Of a stretch of DNA of 64,000 nucleotides, positions 1-9,170 are shown in pieces (within the stretch, counting starts at the first letter, position 1; each line of letters starts with the position of its first letter). The DNA lies in NCBI GenBank assembly GCA_027575765.1, contig JANBPT010000059.1, forward strand, positions 1 through 64,000. The letters are read 5' to 3'. The position numbers were made by a program, and so were the translations under genes. Source of the stretch: Tieghemiomyces parasiticus (Eukaryota > Kickxellomycota > Dimargaritomycetes > Dimargaritales > Dimargaritaceae). Under the pieces are notes generated by a model. That model saw only the letters and a list, made by a program, of their open reading frames with translations, had not been told where the DNA came from and did not search any database.

Positions 1-3000
1 GTGTCGCGCACCCTCGGCTGGTTCACAGCCATCTACCCGGTCGCCTTCCATCCCGGCCAGAGCGAGCACTATGCATCTCTTCCCCAAGTACTGCGCCTGC
101 TGGCCCACGTCAAGCAGCGCCTGCGCTCCATTCTTGACAGCGACTTCCCCTACGGCCTCCTCAAGTACTTAAAGGGAAGGAATCAGTTGCAATTGACCAG
201 TGACAAGTCCGTTACCCAGCCCACCGGGGTCGTGTTCAACTACGCCGGCCGATTCAACCAACTTGAAGCCAGTGACGCCTTCTGGTCGCCAGCCGTCCTT
301 GGCAACAGCTGGTCGCACGCCCTTAGCCTTGACGAGGTAGTTCAGTATGCCTTGACTGCCTCATGTGATTACGACGGGAAACATGGTCTTATCCTAAATC
401 TCGAGTACTCAACCATGATGTACCACGAGGGCACGGCCAACATCATCACCAACCTTTGGCTCGACAACCTCCAGCAGCTCATCCAGGCCGCACTAGCGAG
501 TCCCCTCCCGTGTCGCACGGCTAGCGACTATGGTCTGGCCCGCCTGTCTGAGCCCGCTTTTGGCCAGGTAGTCCACGAGATGCTGCCTAACTTAGACCTG
601 TCCCTGGCTGACTTGGACGACCTGTACCCCTGTCTCCCGATTCAGGAAGGACTGCTGCTAGCCACACTGAATGATCCGGCGGCCTACATGGTGCTGCTTA
701 TTTACACGATCCAAGGCCCTTTAGACATAGTGCGACTCCAGGAGGCATGGGCAACAACGTCCCAGCAGCACCCCATTCTCCGCACCCAGTTCTTATTGGG
801 ATTGCCCAATACTCCATTCACCAACTTGCAACTGGTCAGGACGCACGCCGACGCCCGCTGGCTCGTGGCTGACTGGTCGGACCTGGACCCTGAGCTAGCC
901 CAAGCGGAGTACCTGAGGCTTGAACGGGAGCAGGGCTTCGACCTCAAGCAGATCCCCATCCGCTTCGGCCTGTTTCACCTTGCCCCGGATCACCACCGCC
1001 TGATCGTCTCAGTTCACCACGCCATCCTCGACGGGTGGTCAGGGGGCTTGTTTACGAACGCCCTACTGCTCAACTACGCCGGGCAAGTAGCGCCACCCGC
1101 TGGCCAGGTGAAGGGGCTGGTGGCTCATATTCAAGCTGGCGACGCTACTCAAGCCGAACGGTTCTGGGCGGCCCAGTTGGATGGCATAGAGTCCCCCAGC
1201 CTATTGGTCGACCCTTACTGCGTGCCCGACTTGACCGTCAAGCCCTCCGACGCAGCATACTACGGCTCCCTGGCCCGCACCCTGGAAATAGGTGACCAGG
1301 TAGTCGACTTTGCCCACTCGTCTGGTGTCACGGTATCCACTTTTTTAAGAGCCGCCGTGGCCTTGGTTCTTCACCGTTACACCGGCTTGGCTAACCCCCT
1401 ATTCGCTGTCGTGGTCTCCGGCCGCAACGTGGCCGTGGCGCAAGTCGAGTCCACCATTGGGCCTTGCATCAGCACCATCCCTTGTCGTGCCCGTATCGGC
1501 CGAGCGCTCACCGTGGGTGACCTCCTCCAGACCCTCCACCATGATGGCACAGCGGCCTACGACTTTGAACACTGCCGATTGACCGATATCCACCGGTGGA
1601 GCGGCATGAGTCCGGAACAGCCACTGTTCAACGTACTTCTTGTCTATCAAAACTTGCCAACAGGGCAGCCTGCTATTGACCTCCCCATCCGATTCAGAGT
1701 TCTCGATAATAATAGTCCCACCGACGTGCCCCTGACTCTCATAGCGGAGCACCAAGGTACGCAACTCCACGTCAAGGCCGGCTTTCAAACCAGGGTATTC
1801 AGCACTGACTACGTGGAACGCTTCGTGGACCACCTAGAAACCACCATCCGCTCGCTGGTCACCACGTCGCCCTCAGATCTAGTCGCTTCCTTGAGCATGT
1901 TGGCTGAGTCCGAACACGAGCTCCTCACCAGCGACTGGGCCCGAAACCCCACCAACCTCCTAACCTACTCGTATGCCCACGAGGGCTTCCTCTCCTGCGT
2001 CCAGTCGCGGCCTGGTAGTGTGGCGATCCGTGACGGTGAGCAGGAATACACTTACGGTCAGCTCCACCTGATGGCCTACCACCTCGCCCATAGCCTCCAC
2101 CAGACTGGCAAGGGTGGGCCTGACCAGGTGGTCGGCATCCTGGCTGGCAACTCGGTGGAACTCATCGTCGGCCAGTTGGCGGTGTGGATGGCCGGCTCGG
2201 CCTTCGTGGTCATTGCTCCAGATTACCCGGTCGAGCGGCAGCAGTTCATTCTCGCCGATGCCGCCTGTGTGGCCGTGGTAGGGCCCCCTGCCCTTTTAGC
2301 CGCCTTCAAAGCCGATACGCCCACCCCCCAACTCGCAATCGACCTGTCAAGTCTCCAAAGTGACCACGTGGTCGGTTGGACGAGCCAGGCCGAAATAGAT
2401 GCCGGGAGTCTGGCCTACGTGATTTACACCTCCGGCACCACGGGCACCCCTAAGGGCGTGATGCACGAACACGGGGCTGCGGCCAACCACCTGCAGGGTT
2501 TCATCAGGACCACCGGGATGACGGCCGATGTGGTGACGCCTACGCTCCTCACCCCCACCTTCGACGTCTCCCTGTCGGAGATTTGGACCACCCTATCCGT
2601 GGGCGGCCGCCTCCTGATTACCCGGGGTGACCAGAAGCGGGCCCTCCAGCAGGCCACCCGGGCGGCATGTACACCCTCCCTCGTGTCCCTGTTCGAACCC
2701 AGTGATTTCCCAAGCCTGCACAGTCTGGTGCTCGCCGGCGAACCGTCCAGCCAAGCCTTGGTCGATAAGTGGTCAACCTCTCTGCGGCTATTCAACTGGT
2801 ACGGGCCCACGGAGGTGGCCAATGGCTCCCACTGCGCCGAGCTGAAACCCGGCGCCACCGTCACCGTCGGCCGACCTTTCCCGAATGCGGTGGGCCTTAT
2901 CCTGGACGACCATCTGCGACCTTCCCCCGTCGGCATCATCGGTCAGCTCTACCTGGGCGGTAAGGGGTTGGCCCGCGGCTACCTGAACCGTCCTGAACTG

Positions 3001-4992
3001 ACCGCGGAGAAGTTCATCACGTGGCCCGTGAAGGGCGAGCGACTGTATCAGAGCGGGGACCTGGCCCGCTGGCTCCCTGACGGCCAGGTCGAGTGCCTGG
3101 GTCGTATCGACCATCAGGTCAAGGTGCGTGGATTCCGTGTCGAGCTCGGCGAGGTGGAGGCCGTCCTCGAATCACACCCGACGGTCACCCAGGCCTGCGT
3201 CCTGGTCCAGGATACGCACCTGGTCGGCTACGTCTGCCCTGCATTGTCTGGCGGTAGCGAGGCCGTCCTCGACTGGCTCCGTAGCTGCCTCCCTCACTAC
3301 ATGGTGCCCAGTGCCCTGGTGGGCCTGGCCGAGCTCCCCCGGACCCCGGTGGGCAAGGTTGACCGCAAGGCCCTGCCGCCTTTCCACTTCAACCGCTCAC
3401 CGACGGACACTGACCTGCCTACCCTGTCTCCCGTCGAATCTCAACTGCTACAGACAGTGGCGGACTGCCTGCGCCTGGACGCGAGTGCCATTAGACTGGA
3501 CAGCACCTTTTACCAGATCGGCGGTAACTCCTTATCCGCCATCCAGGTGGTGGCCCAATGTCAGCGTCACGGTCTCCATTTGGCCATCGCCGACCTCAAC
3601 CGCAACAATACCCTACGCCAGGTGGCTAGGCTTTGTGCAGCAGTCGACGAAACCACAACCGTCAGAACCATAGTGGTACCGGAGGTTGCTGACTGTCCCC
3701 GCCTGACTCCCGGCCAGATGGCATTCTTTTTTATGCCGCTCACCAGGTCTGACGGTCTTATCCTGCCCGTTATGTTCAAATCTAGCCGGACCTTTCCCGA
3801 GGCGCAGTGGCGAACGGCGGTCAGGCGTATGGTTGAGCTTCACCCCATGCTCCGTGGTCTCTTCCGCCTAGACAATCAAACGGGTAGCATGACCTATGAC
3901 GTTGGCGAGCGTCCACTGCACGATCACTACCGGTTTGAACTACATCCCGTCAAAGATTTCGCCACTGTTATGAGCATGCTACCTTCGTTACTCCTCGAGT
4001 TGGATATCGAAAAGGGTCCACTCAGCACGTTCCACGTGTTCGACCTGGGTCATGAACAGTACTTTTTCCACTGCGTCCACCACCTGGCCTCGGACTACCT
4101 CTCGTACAAGGTCTTCGCCGAGGACCTGACCCGCCTGCTTCTGGACCAGCAGGTAGAACCTCCCACCGTCTCCTGCCAAGCGTGGGCCGAGTACCTGCAC
4201 CAGGAAGCACAGGACCTCGACCTCGACACCCTCACTGTACCACCACCGCTCCCTGACCTCGCGGTGCGTCTGCGAGGCGAAGTGGCCATGCCTGAAAGCA
4301 CTCCTGGTGGTCGGAATCCCGAATGCCTTGTCTGCCTGGACATAGCCCCGTCGACCCTGACCTCGGCCGCCAACCGCTTTGGTGCCACCCACATTGAGCT
4401 GTTGGTCACGGCCCTACATGTGGCCTACCAGGAGGTGTTCCACTTCAACGTCATGGGTCTGGCCTTCATGACCCACGGCCGCCAGCCCGTTGGCGACACC
4501 GCCTTCGACCTCTCCCGCACCATGGGCTTCTTTGCCCACTACGTCCCCGTCGTTCTTGATGCACCACGCGCGGCCAGTGTGAGAGCCTTCCTTCGCCGCA
4601 CGCAGGAGACGCTCGGGACAGGCATCGAAGACGGAGTGAAGCTGACCCTGGTGCGATACCTGCGTGACTTCACAGAGTCCTCTCAACGCAAGCCCTACGA
4701 AATTGACCCGTATTTCGGGTTCAGCTACCTGGCCCCGACGGAAGCCTCAGTGCCATCCGATGGCAACCAGCCCCTATTACAGGAGCTGACCGACATAATG
4801 GCTGAACTGCGTGCCCTCCGTGCCGTTGACCTCCCCCGACCATTCGAGCTGACCGTTACCCATGAAGGGGACCGGCTGGATCTGCTGGTCATTGGGCAGA
4901 GGAATAAGGGTATTCCCCCTATGATGCAACGCCTACTCAGTGTCTGGTCAGAAACTCTACGCCAAATGGTGGCAACTCCGGACCCGATGTAG
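1..4992 (+). CDS. Non-ribosomal peptide synthetase, C-terminal part (5' end outside window)
   Basis: This is the last 1,663 residues of a modular peptide synthetase; the frame is open to base 1, so the start lies upstream. Residues 1-180 are the C-terminal half of an epimerization (E) domain, with RTLGWFTAIYP and VVFNYAGRF motifs. A condensation domain follows (about 200-640; HHAILDG at 339-345), then an adenylation domain (about 655-1140) with the YTSGTTGTPKG core near 808, NWYGPTE near 931, a YQSGDLARW-type motif and GKVDRKALP. A carrier domain has IGGNS with the phosphopantetheine serine at 1177. A terminal E-like domain (about 1230-1650) has HHLASD at 1360 and a diverged SRTMGFFAHYVP motif. 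There is no thioesterase, reductase or fungal-type cyclising condensation domain before the stop at 4990. The visible layout E|C-A-T-E implies D-configured residues, if the terminal E domain is active. No intron is visible in 5 kb, and the style is bacterial; transfer is inference. Confidence 0.93.
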   Translation: MSRTLGWFTAIYPVAFHPGQSEHYASLPQVLRLLAHVKQRLRSILDSDFPYGLLKYLKGRNQLQLTSDKSVTQPTGVVFNYAGRFNQLEASDAFWSPAVLGNSWSHALSLDEVVQYALTASCDYDGKHGLILNLEYSTMMYHEGTANIITNLWLDNLQQLIQAALASPLPCRTASDYGLARLSEPAFGQVVHEMLPNLDLSLADLDDLYPCLPIQEGLLLATLNDPAAYMVLLIYTIQGPLDIVRLQEAWATTSQQHPILRTQFLLGLPNTPFTNLQLVRTHADARWLVADWSDLDPELAQAEYLRLEREQGFDLKQIPIRFGLFHLAPDHHRLIVSVHHAILDGWSGGLFTNALLLNYAGQVAPPAGQVKGLVAHIQAGDATQAERFWAAQLDGIESPSLLVDPYCVPDLTVKPSDAAYYGSLARTLEIGDQVVDFAHSSGVTVSTFLRAAVALVLHRYTGLANPLFAVVVSGRNVAVAQVESTIGPCISTIPCRARIGRALTVGDLLQTLHHDGTAAYDFEHCRLTDIHRWSGMSPEQPLFNVLLVYQNLPTGQPAIDLPIRFRVLDNNSPTDVPLTLIAEHQGTQLHVKAGFQTRVFSTDYVERFVDHLETTIRSLVTTSPSDLVASLSMLAESEHELLTSDWARNPTNLLTYSYAHEGFLSCVQSRPGSVAIRDGEQEYTYGQLHLMAYHLAHSLHQTGKGGPDQVVGILAGNSVELIVGQLAVWMAGSAFVVIAPDYPVERQQFILADAACVAVVGPPALLAAFKADTPTPQLAIDLSSLQSDHVVGWTSQAEIDAGSLAYVIYTSGTTGTPKGVMHEHGAAANHLQGFIRTTGMTADVVTPTLLTPTFDVSLSEIWTTLSVGGRLLITRGDQKRALQQATRAACTPSLVSLFEPSDFPSLHSLVLAGEPSSQALVDKWSTSLRLFNWYGPTEVANGSHCAELKPGATVTVGRPFPNAVGLILDDHLRPSPVGIIGQLYLGGKGLARGYLNRPELTAEKFITWPVKGERLYQSGDLARWLPDGQVECLGRIDHQVKVRGFRVELGEVEAVLESHPTVTQACVLVQDTHLVGYVCPALSGGSEAVLDWLRSCLPHYMVPSALVGLAELPRTPVGKVDRKALPPFHFNRSPTDTDLPTLSPVESQLLQTVADCLRLDASAIRLDSTFYQIGGNSLSAIQVVAQCQRHGLHLAIADLNRNNTLRQVARLCAAVDETTTVRTIVVPEVADCPRLTPGQMAFFFMPLTRSDGLILPVMFKSSRTFPEAQWRTAVRRMVELHPMLRGLFRLDNQTGSMTYDVGERPLHDHYRFELHPVKDFATVMSMLPSLLLELDIEKGPLSTFHVFDLGHEQYFFHCVHHLASDYLSYKVFAEDLTRLLLDQQVEPPTVSCQAWAEYLHQEAQDLDLDTLTVPPPLPDLAVRLRGEVAMPESTPGGRNPECLVCLDIAPSTLTSAANRFGATHIELLVTALHVAYQEVFHFNVMGLAFMTHGRQPVGDTAFDLSRTMGFFAHYVPVVLDAPRAASVRAFLRRTQETLGTGIEDGVKLTLVRYLRDFTESSQRKPYEIDPYFGFSYLAPTEASVPSDGNQPLLQELTDIMAELRALRAVDLPRPFELTVTHEGDRLDLLVIGQRNKGIPPMMQRLLSVWSETLRQMVATPDPM

Positions 4993-5133
4993 TTCTCCTT
5001 CGCCCTGGGTTTCCAACCCCCAGTATAGTATTTCGATCCCACGTGCTACCGTTGACAACACCCGGGTGTGTTTTCTATTATAGGTGTTCTATCAGGCTCC
5101 TGTCAACTGACGCCTTAATGATTCATAACTAAA

Positions 5134-5478
5134 CTAATGACCATTTCTCTGTACCATTCGGCACGCCCTTTCCATCCAACTATCAATAAACATTCTTGAA
5201 TCACTTGGCGGGAGATTGTCCAGCTCCGACTGCCAGACGCCCACAGCCGCCTCCAGTGTGGTGAACCTCCTACTGCCCAGCCAACGTTTGACATTTCTGA
5301 GCAACCAGTGGTCGCAGGGGACTAGGTCAGGACAGTGAGGGAAGACTGGCAGAAGTCTGTCTCCGGTGTTCGAACTGCAGGCATGGGTAATAGCAGCACA
5401 ATCTATGTAGTGGTTAGCGGAGGCCTTTGTCATCAGGGGGTTTGGCACTAAAGGGTAACGAGCCGCATCAGGTAACAA
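5134..5478 (-). mobile_element. Mariner-type transposase relic (C-terminal fragment)
   Basis: The minus-strand frame ending at 5134 reads like the C-terminal third of a Tc1/mariner transposase. The segment from about 5403 down carries IDCAAITHA, in the place of the family's second catalytic aspartate (xDNAxxHxA). It is followed by LLPVFPHCPDLVPCDHWLL, equivalent to the LLPHPPYSPDLAPxDxxLF motif holding the third aspartate, then KRWLGSRRF. Twenty-nine residues separate the two aspartates instead of 34, which suggests a small internal deletion. The N-terminal DNA-binding part and the first catalytic aspartate were not found upstream on this strand, and no terminal inverted repeats were recognised. 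It is therefore a dead fragment. Residues upstream of about position 25 of the frame do not resemble the family. Confidence 0.75.
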
Positions 5479-7277
5479 AGAAAGAGCGGTCAGCCTATCT
5501 ATAGTATGGGTAACTGGCGGCCAACATCAACAGATCGAAACTGGCACTACTTCAACAGAATTTGGCTGATATATTGCTACATAAACTATTAGTTGGCTCA
5601 TGGCTAATGAGGGAAGAGATAAACAATAATGAGAAGGGCTAAGGGGATGGTAAAGCTTAAAGGGGTAACCAAGTGCTACGAAATACCAGATTATACAAGG
5701 GGGAGTAGAGGTGATAGAACGGAAGAGGCACCCAGGGAGGCTGGGGGAGCTTCGGAAGTTACAAGTGGTTGTCCTTTATTGGTTTTTTGAGGTGAAGGGA
5801 AAAGAGGCAAAGTATTGGTAGCATCAATTGGCAAATAAATAGGATGATGGACCAAAGGGTAAATGTGGTGCTAGTACATACTATGTGTTAGGCGGAGCTC
5901 TTTATTGAAGACTAGCTGCCTATGAATAAGGTCCAACAAGGCCAAACGTTTGCCAGTAGAGGGCACGGGACACCATGAAGACAAGTGAAAGTAGAGATAA
6001 AGAAACGAGTGGAATACGAGTGAGAGAGGGGTTCGGGTCTGCCGCCCGGCCTCTCTTCCTAAGTCCCCATAGGGGTGTTGTAATCCTGTTGAGGCTCGGC
6101 GGGCTGGGTGACCGGTGAGTCACAATGGTTGGGAATAAGGGGGTGACCATAGGGGTTGGCCCGTTAGGGCCTCCTCCCAGGTCCCGCTGCCACAACTAAG
6201 GAGGCGAGGATGCCATAGAAACACAGTAACGTTATATGGAAGTATGGCCTTTTATTGAGGTGGTCGATAGACAAGTATTCTATATATACCTTCCGACCTG
6301 CGTTACCATACAAAAATTGGTGGCAGAAGCAACTATGTGAATGAGGGAAAGAAGAAAGTATAAGAGAAACCATGACAATATAGATGGGAGGACAGCAAAG
6401 GGACGGTACCATCTAAAATGCTTATTGTGTGGATGTGAGAATAGAACTTGATGAACTTGGTGTGGGCAAGGTGATTACTGCCTTACTGTACCTTGGGAGC
6501 AGTAACACCTCACCTCGGATTCACAGTCTAATCCTCATCAACCGAATAATTCTAGTTTTTTATTGTTTTTTCTTAACAACACAATTAGTCGTTTCTACAC
6601 TACCATGCCTTCACTGTTCACCCGCCTTTTTTATGCGATGTTCTTTGTACGCTTTTCCTTTCGTCATTTCACATGGTTGCTGCAGCCAAACGTCATAAAA
6701 TGATTGAGGTCGAAAGGAATCGACGATTCCTGTCCACTGGCCGCCTCAATAGAACACCAGACTGCCATAGGGTTTCTCTTTATTTATATTGTATTCTCAC
6801 TCCATAGCTTTACACTGCGCCACAGTAATGATTGTCCTTTTTATATTAGGACAGGCAATACAAAACAAGGTATGTTGACCAGGAAGAACCATAGGTAGAA
6901 GGCATCATGTGGTGTAGAAAGCCAGGCTACAAAGTTTGTAATAAAGGAAGGAGGGGGTACTGAGGGTAAATGTAGAGTAAGCTTGGGTATAGAGTGCAAT
7001 ATAGCTATGCTGTAATGAAGTGTAATACTAGCTGGTAACACCAAAAGAAAAAGAGCTAGGTAATAATGTTATATGTATTAGTAGCTGCAAAGACCAACGG
7101 ACCATTGGTATATCTCAGAAGGCGTGAGTTCATTGAGAGGGCTCAGGTACATGTGCTGGTGGAGGTGCCCTCATCACAATATTGTGAATACCATTCTATA
7201 AAGTCCAGTGCAACTTCCAGAAAAGGGTATCTGTTGAACATTAGAGTACCCAAAAGTACACAGCAGAATGCAGGGAA
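5479..7277. other. AT-rich spacer without a supported gene
   Basis: The stretch is AT-richer than the coding blocks, and its longest frames are under 95 codons with no recognisable motif. It holds one copy of a weak dispersed repeat (5676-5810, listed separately) and probably further unrecognised transposon debris between the mariner relic and the LTR-like repeats. Confidence 0.5.
5676..5810. repeat. Dispersed repeat C, copy 1 (diverged)
   Basis: About 130 bases around a TACAAGGGGG core resemble 38006-38130 in the same orientation. The shared order is TACAAGGGGG, a GATAGAACGG/TATAAAACGG block, a CCCAGGGAGG/CCCCAAGGAAG block, GAAGTT, and a TTTATTGG/GTTATTGG block. Similarity judged by eye is only about two thirds, so this is an old pair. 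No coding capacity is seen in either copy. Confidence 0.42.
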
Positions 7278-8132
7278 TCCGACTCTGTAAAGAAAAGCAT
7301 GATAAAACAACTATTAACAAAGATTAAGTCCTTTAATGATAAAGATAAAACTATCAGCATATAGCAACAAACTAGCTTAGGGGAATATTACTATTGCAGG
7401 TTTACTAGGAAATAGTGACAATGGATGGCACTACGGGATATGGATAACGGGGAAAAGCTGCTGGGCCCTGTGTTGTAGAGGAAACTCCCTAGAGGAAAAC
7501 AATAAGCTAGTAACTAGGAAACGGAAGACTAATAAACTGAAAAACGGTTCAAACAAATTGCAGAATGGTGTAAATGGTTGTTGGTGATAAGCAATTGTCT
7601 ATTGTGTAGCGACCCAGAGGGTCTTTTATATGGACGGATGTCCTGCATCCTTCACCACGGCTACAAATTGGGTCAGGCAAACCCAAGGACAATAATGCAA
7701 GGCGGGGCCAGTGCCAGAGCAAGTATGAAGGCAGCTGAGTGACCGCCTGATCAACAAAAAGAATAATGGAAAAAGTGGGGTCCTAATAGGACAGAGGCGG
7801 GGACGCCTGTCAAAATGGAAGATGCCAACTGGTAGACCAGGAAGGTTGGCGTCGCCACAAGGGAGCATCTAATACGGAATAGGCTAAAAAATATGAGAAA
7901 AAAGGTAGAGATGCCATAACTGGTTGGTTCAGTGGCTTTGGGCACCACACGCTGTGTCGCATACTTGGGCCCAGCTTTCATACTACTGTGCTAAAATGAT
8001 CTATCAAAATTATTAGTGGAGATCCCAACTAGGCCTCCATCTCTTCTGGACCTCTTGCAGATGTTGCCTGGTCCTTCCTCCTGCTTTTCCTTTGTCAGAG
8101 GTATAGGCGCGACCTATTACAATTGCTCAAAG
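7278..8132. repeat. LTR-like repeat A, copy 3, interrupted by an insertion
   Basis: Two blocks match consecutive parts of repeat A. Block 7278-7475 starts TCCGACTCTGTAA and includes AATGGATGGCACTACGGGA and GCTGGGCCCTGTGTTG. Block 7955-8132 starts GCATACTTGGGCCCAG and ends ATTGCTCAAAG. In the other copies these blocks are contiguous, so 7476-7954 looks inserted. The copy is more diverged than copies 1 and 2 and lacks a clear 5' end. It ends 27 bases before copy 1, making a near-tandem arrangement. Confidence 0.6.
7476..7954. other. About 480-base insertion within repeat A copy 3
   Basis: This sequence separates two parts of repeat A that adjoin each other in both other copies. It has no recognisable coding sequence or terminal inverted repeats. 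The flanks are TGTTG on the left and TGTCG on the right, at best an imperfect target duplication. A nested transposition event is a reasonable reading, but the inserted element is not identified. Confidence 0.4.
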
Positions 8133-8159
8133 CCAGAAGCCTTGCTCCGATTATGAAAC

Positions 8160-8611
8160 TGTAAAGTGGACCAATATCTGAAGGTCAGTCCCGCTTTTGA
8201 GAAAGTCTCCAAAACAAAGTGGAGAGTTTGGGAGTATGCAGTTGGAGCGGCAGTATCCGAGTCTGTAATAAAAAGTGAAATCAATTAACTATTGACGGAG
8301 AAAACCTAACAATAAAATCTATAAATGTTACCAATAAGTGAGCTTAAGGAAATATTGGTACTAGACTTTACTAACAAAATAGCGCCAATGGATGGCACTA
8401 TGGGACAGGAATTGGGAATAAAGCTGCCAGGCCCTATGTTGCATACTTGGGCCTAGCTTATATACTATGACTATAATAGATGATTTGCACTAATTGGTGG
8501 AGGGCCTGGCTGGCCCTCTGTCTCTTCCAGACCTCTCCAGAGGTTGCCCAGTCTCTTTTCTTTCTTTTCTTTTGCTTATTGTGTAGGCGCGGCCTACTAT
8601 AGCTCTTCAAA
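8160..8611. repeat. LTR-like repeat A, copy 1
   Basis: About 450 bases match 14339-14786 along nearly their whole length, about 80% by eye. Shared near-identical blocks include AACTATTGACGGAGAAAACC, GAATAAAGCTGCCAGGCCCT, CTTATATACTATGACTAT, TGGAGGGCCTGGCTGGCCCT and TGCGCGGCCTACTAT-like ends. The copy begins TGTAAAG and ends near CTTCA, compatible with TG...CA termini, and carries a TATA-like motif. These features suit a solo long terminal repeat. No internal retrotransposon genes and no exact target duplication were found. Confidence 0.8.
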
Positions 8612-8916
8612 GGGAGCGTGGTGATTGGGAACCACCACATTAGATTTTCCCAAGGTAAAGTCCAAGTCTACTATTTCAGAACCATAAATTCTGTGATAGT
8701 AGAATAGCCTTTTGGTTATGGTATTAGACTTGGGCCTAATATCAACACAGCTTTGCTAAGACTTCTGGCGGCCAATCAATAGCCACCTGTAATCCACACT
8801 ATTTTATAGTTGGTCCTTGTAGATATTGCCAAGCGGCCTCGGAAGCGCGTTATCTTGCTTTTGCTTTTGGTCATTGTGGTTGGCAAAATTCCAGAGGTGT
8901 AATAAAGGGTTTATTG
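8612..8916. other. Spacer between repeats, possible old repeat fragment
   Basis: The part from about 8735 to 8885 shares scattered words with repeat A (ACTTGGGCCTA, AGATATTGCC, TTGCTTTTGCTTTTGG), in the right order. It may be a very diverged further copy. Nothing else is recognised. Confidence 0.3.
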
Positions 8917-9050
8917 ATGAGAAGTATTGTTTTCATTTTGCAAGTGGTGTGTTGTGTGCTTTATCTGTCTGATAGTAGTTGGCTGTACATTTGTGGTGAG
9001 TGTGAGTGACTTTTGGGAGTCCTTGGGCATGGATCTTGCAAGGGTACTTG
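8917..9050. repeat. Dispersed repeat B, copy 1 (diverged)
   Basis: About 130 bases resemble 13692-13825 in the same orientation. Shared words in order are GAGAAG, TTTTGCAA, TGGTGT, a CTGATxG block, a TTTGTGG block, and GGGAGTCCT. Similarity is moderate and gapped, so the relationship is plausible but not certain. Neither copy has coding potential. Confidence 0.42.
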
Positions 9051-9170
9051 GCGAGTCATTAGGAGGGGCGCGGTGAATTCGAGGTGCACGGAAGGGCGTC
9101 TTGGCGCAGAAGGGATGTAGACCAATGCAGAAGGTATTAATAGGCTTTGCGCCTCTTCCGGTTACCACAC

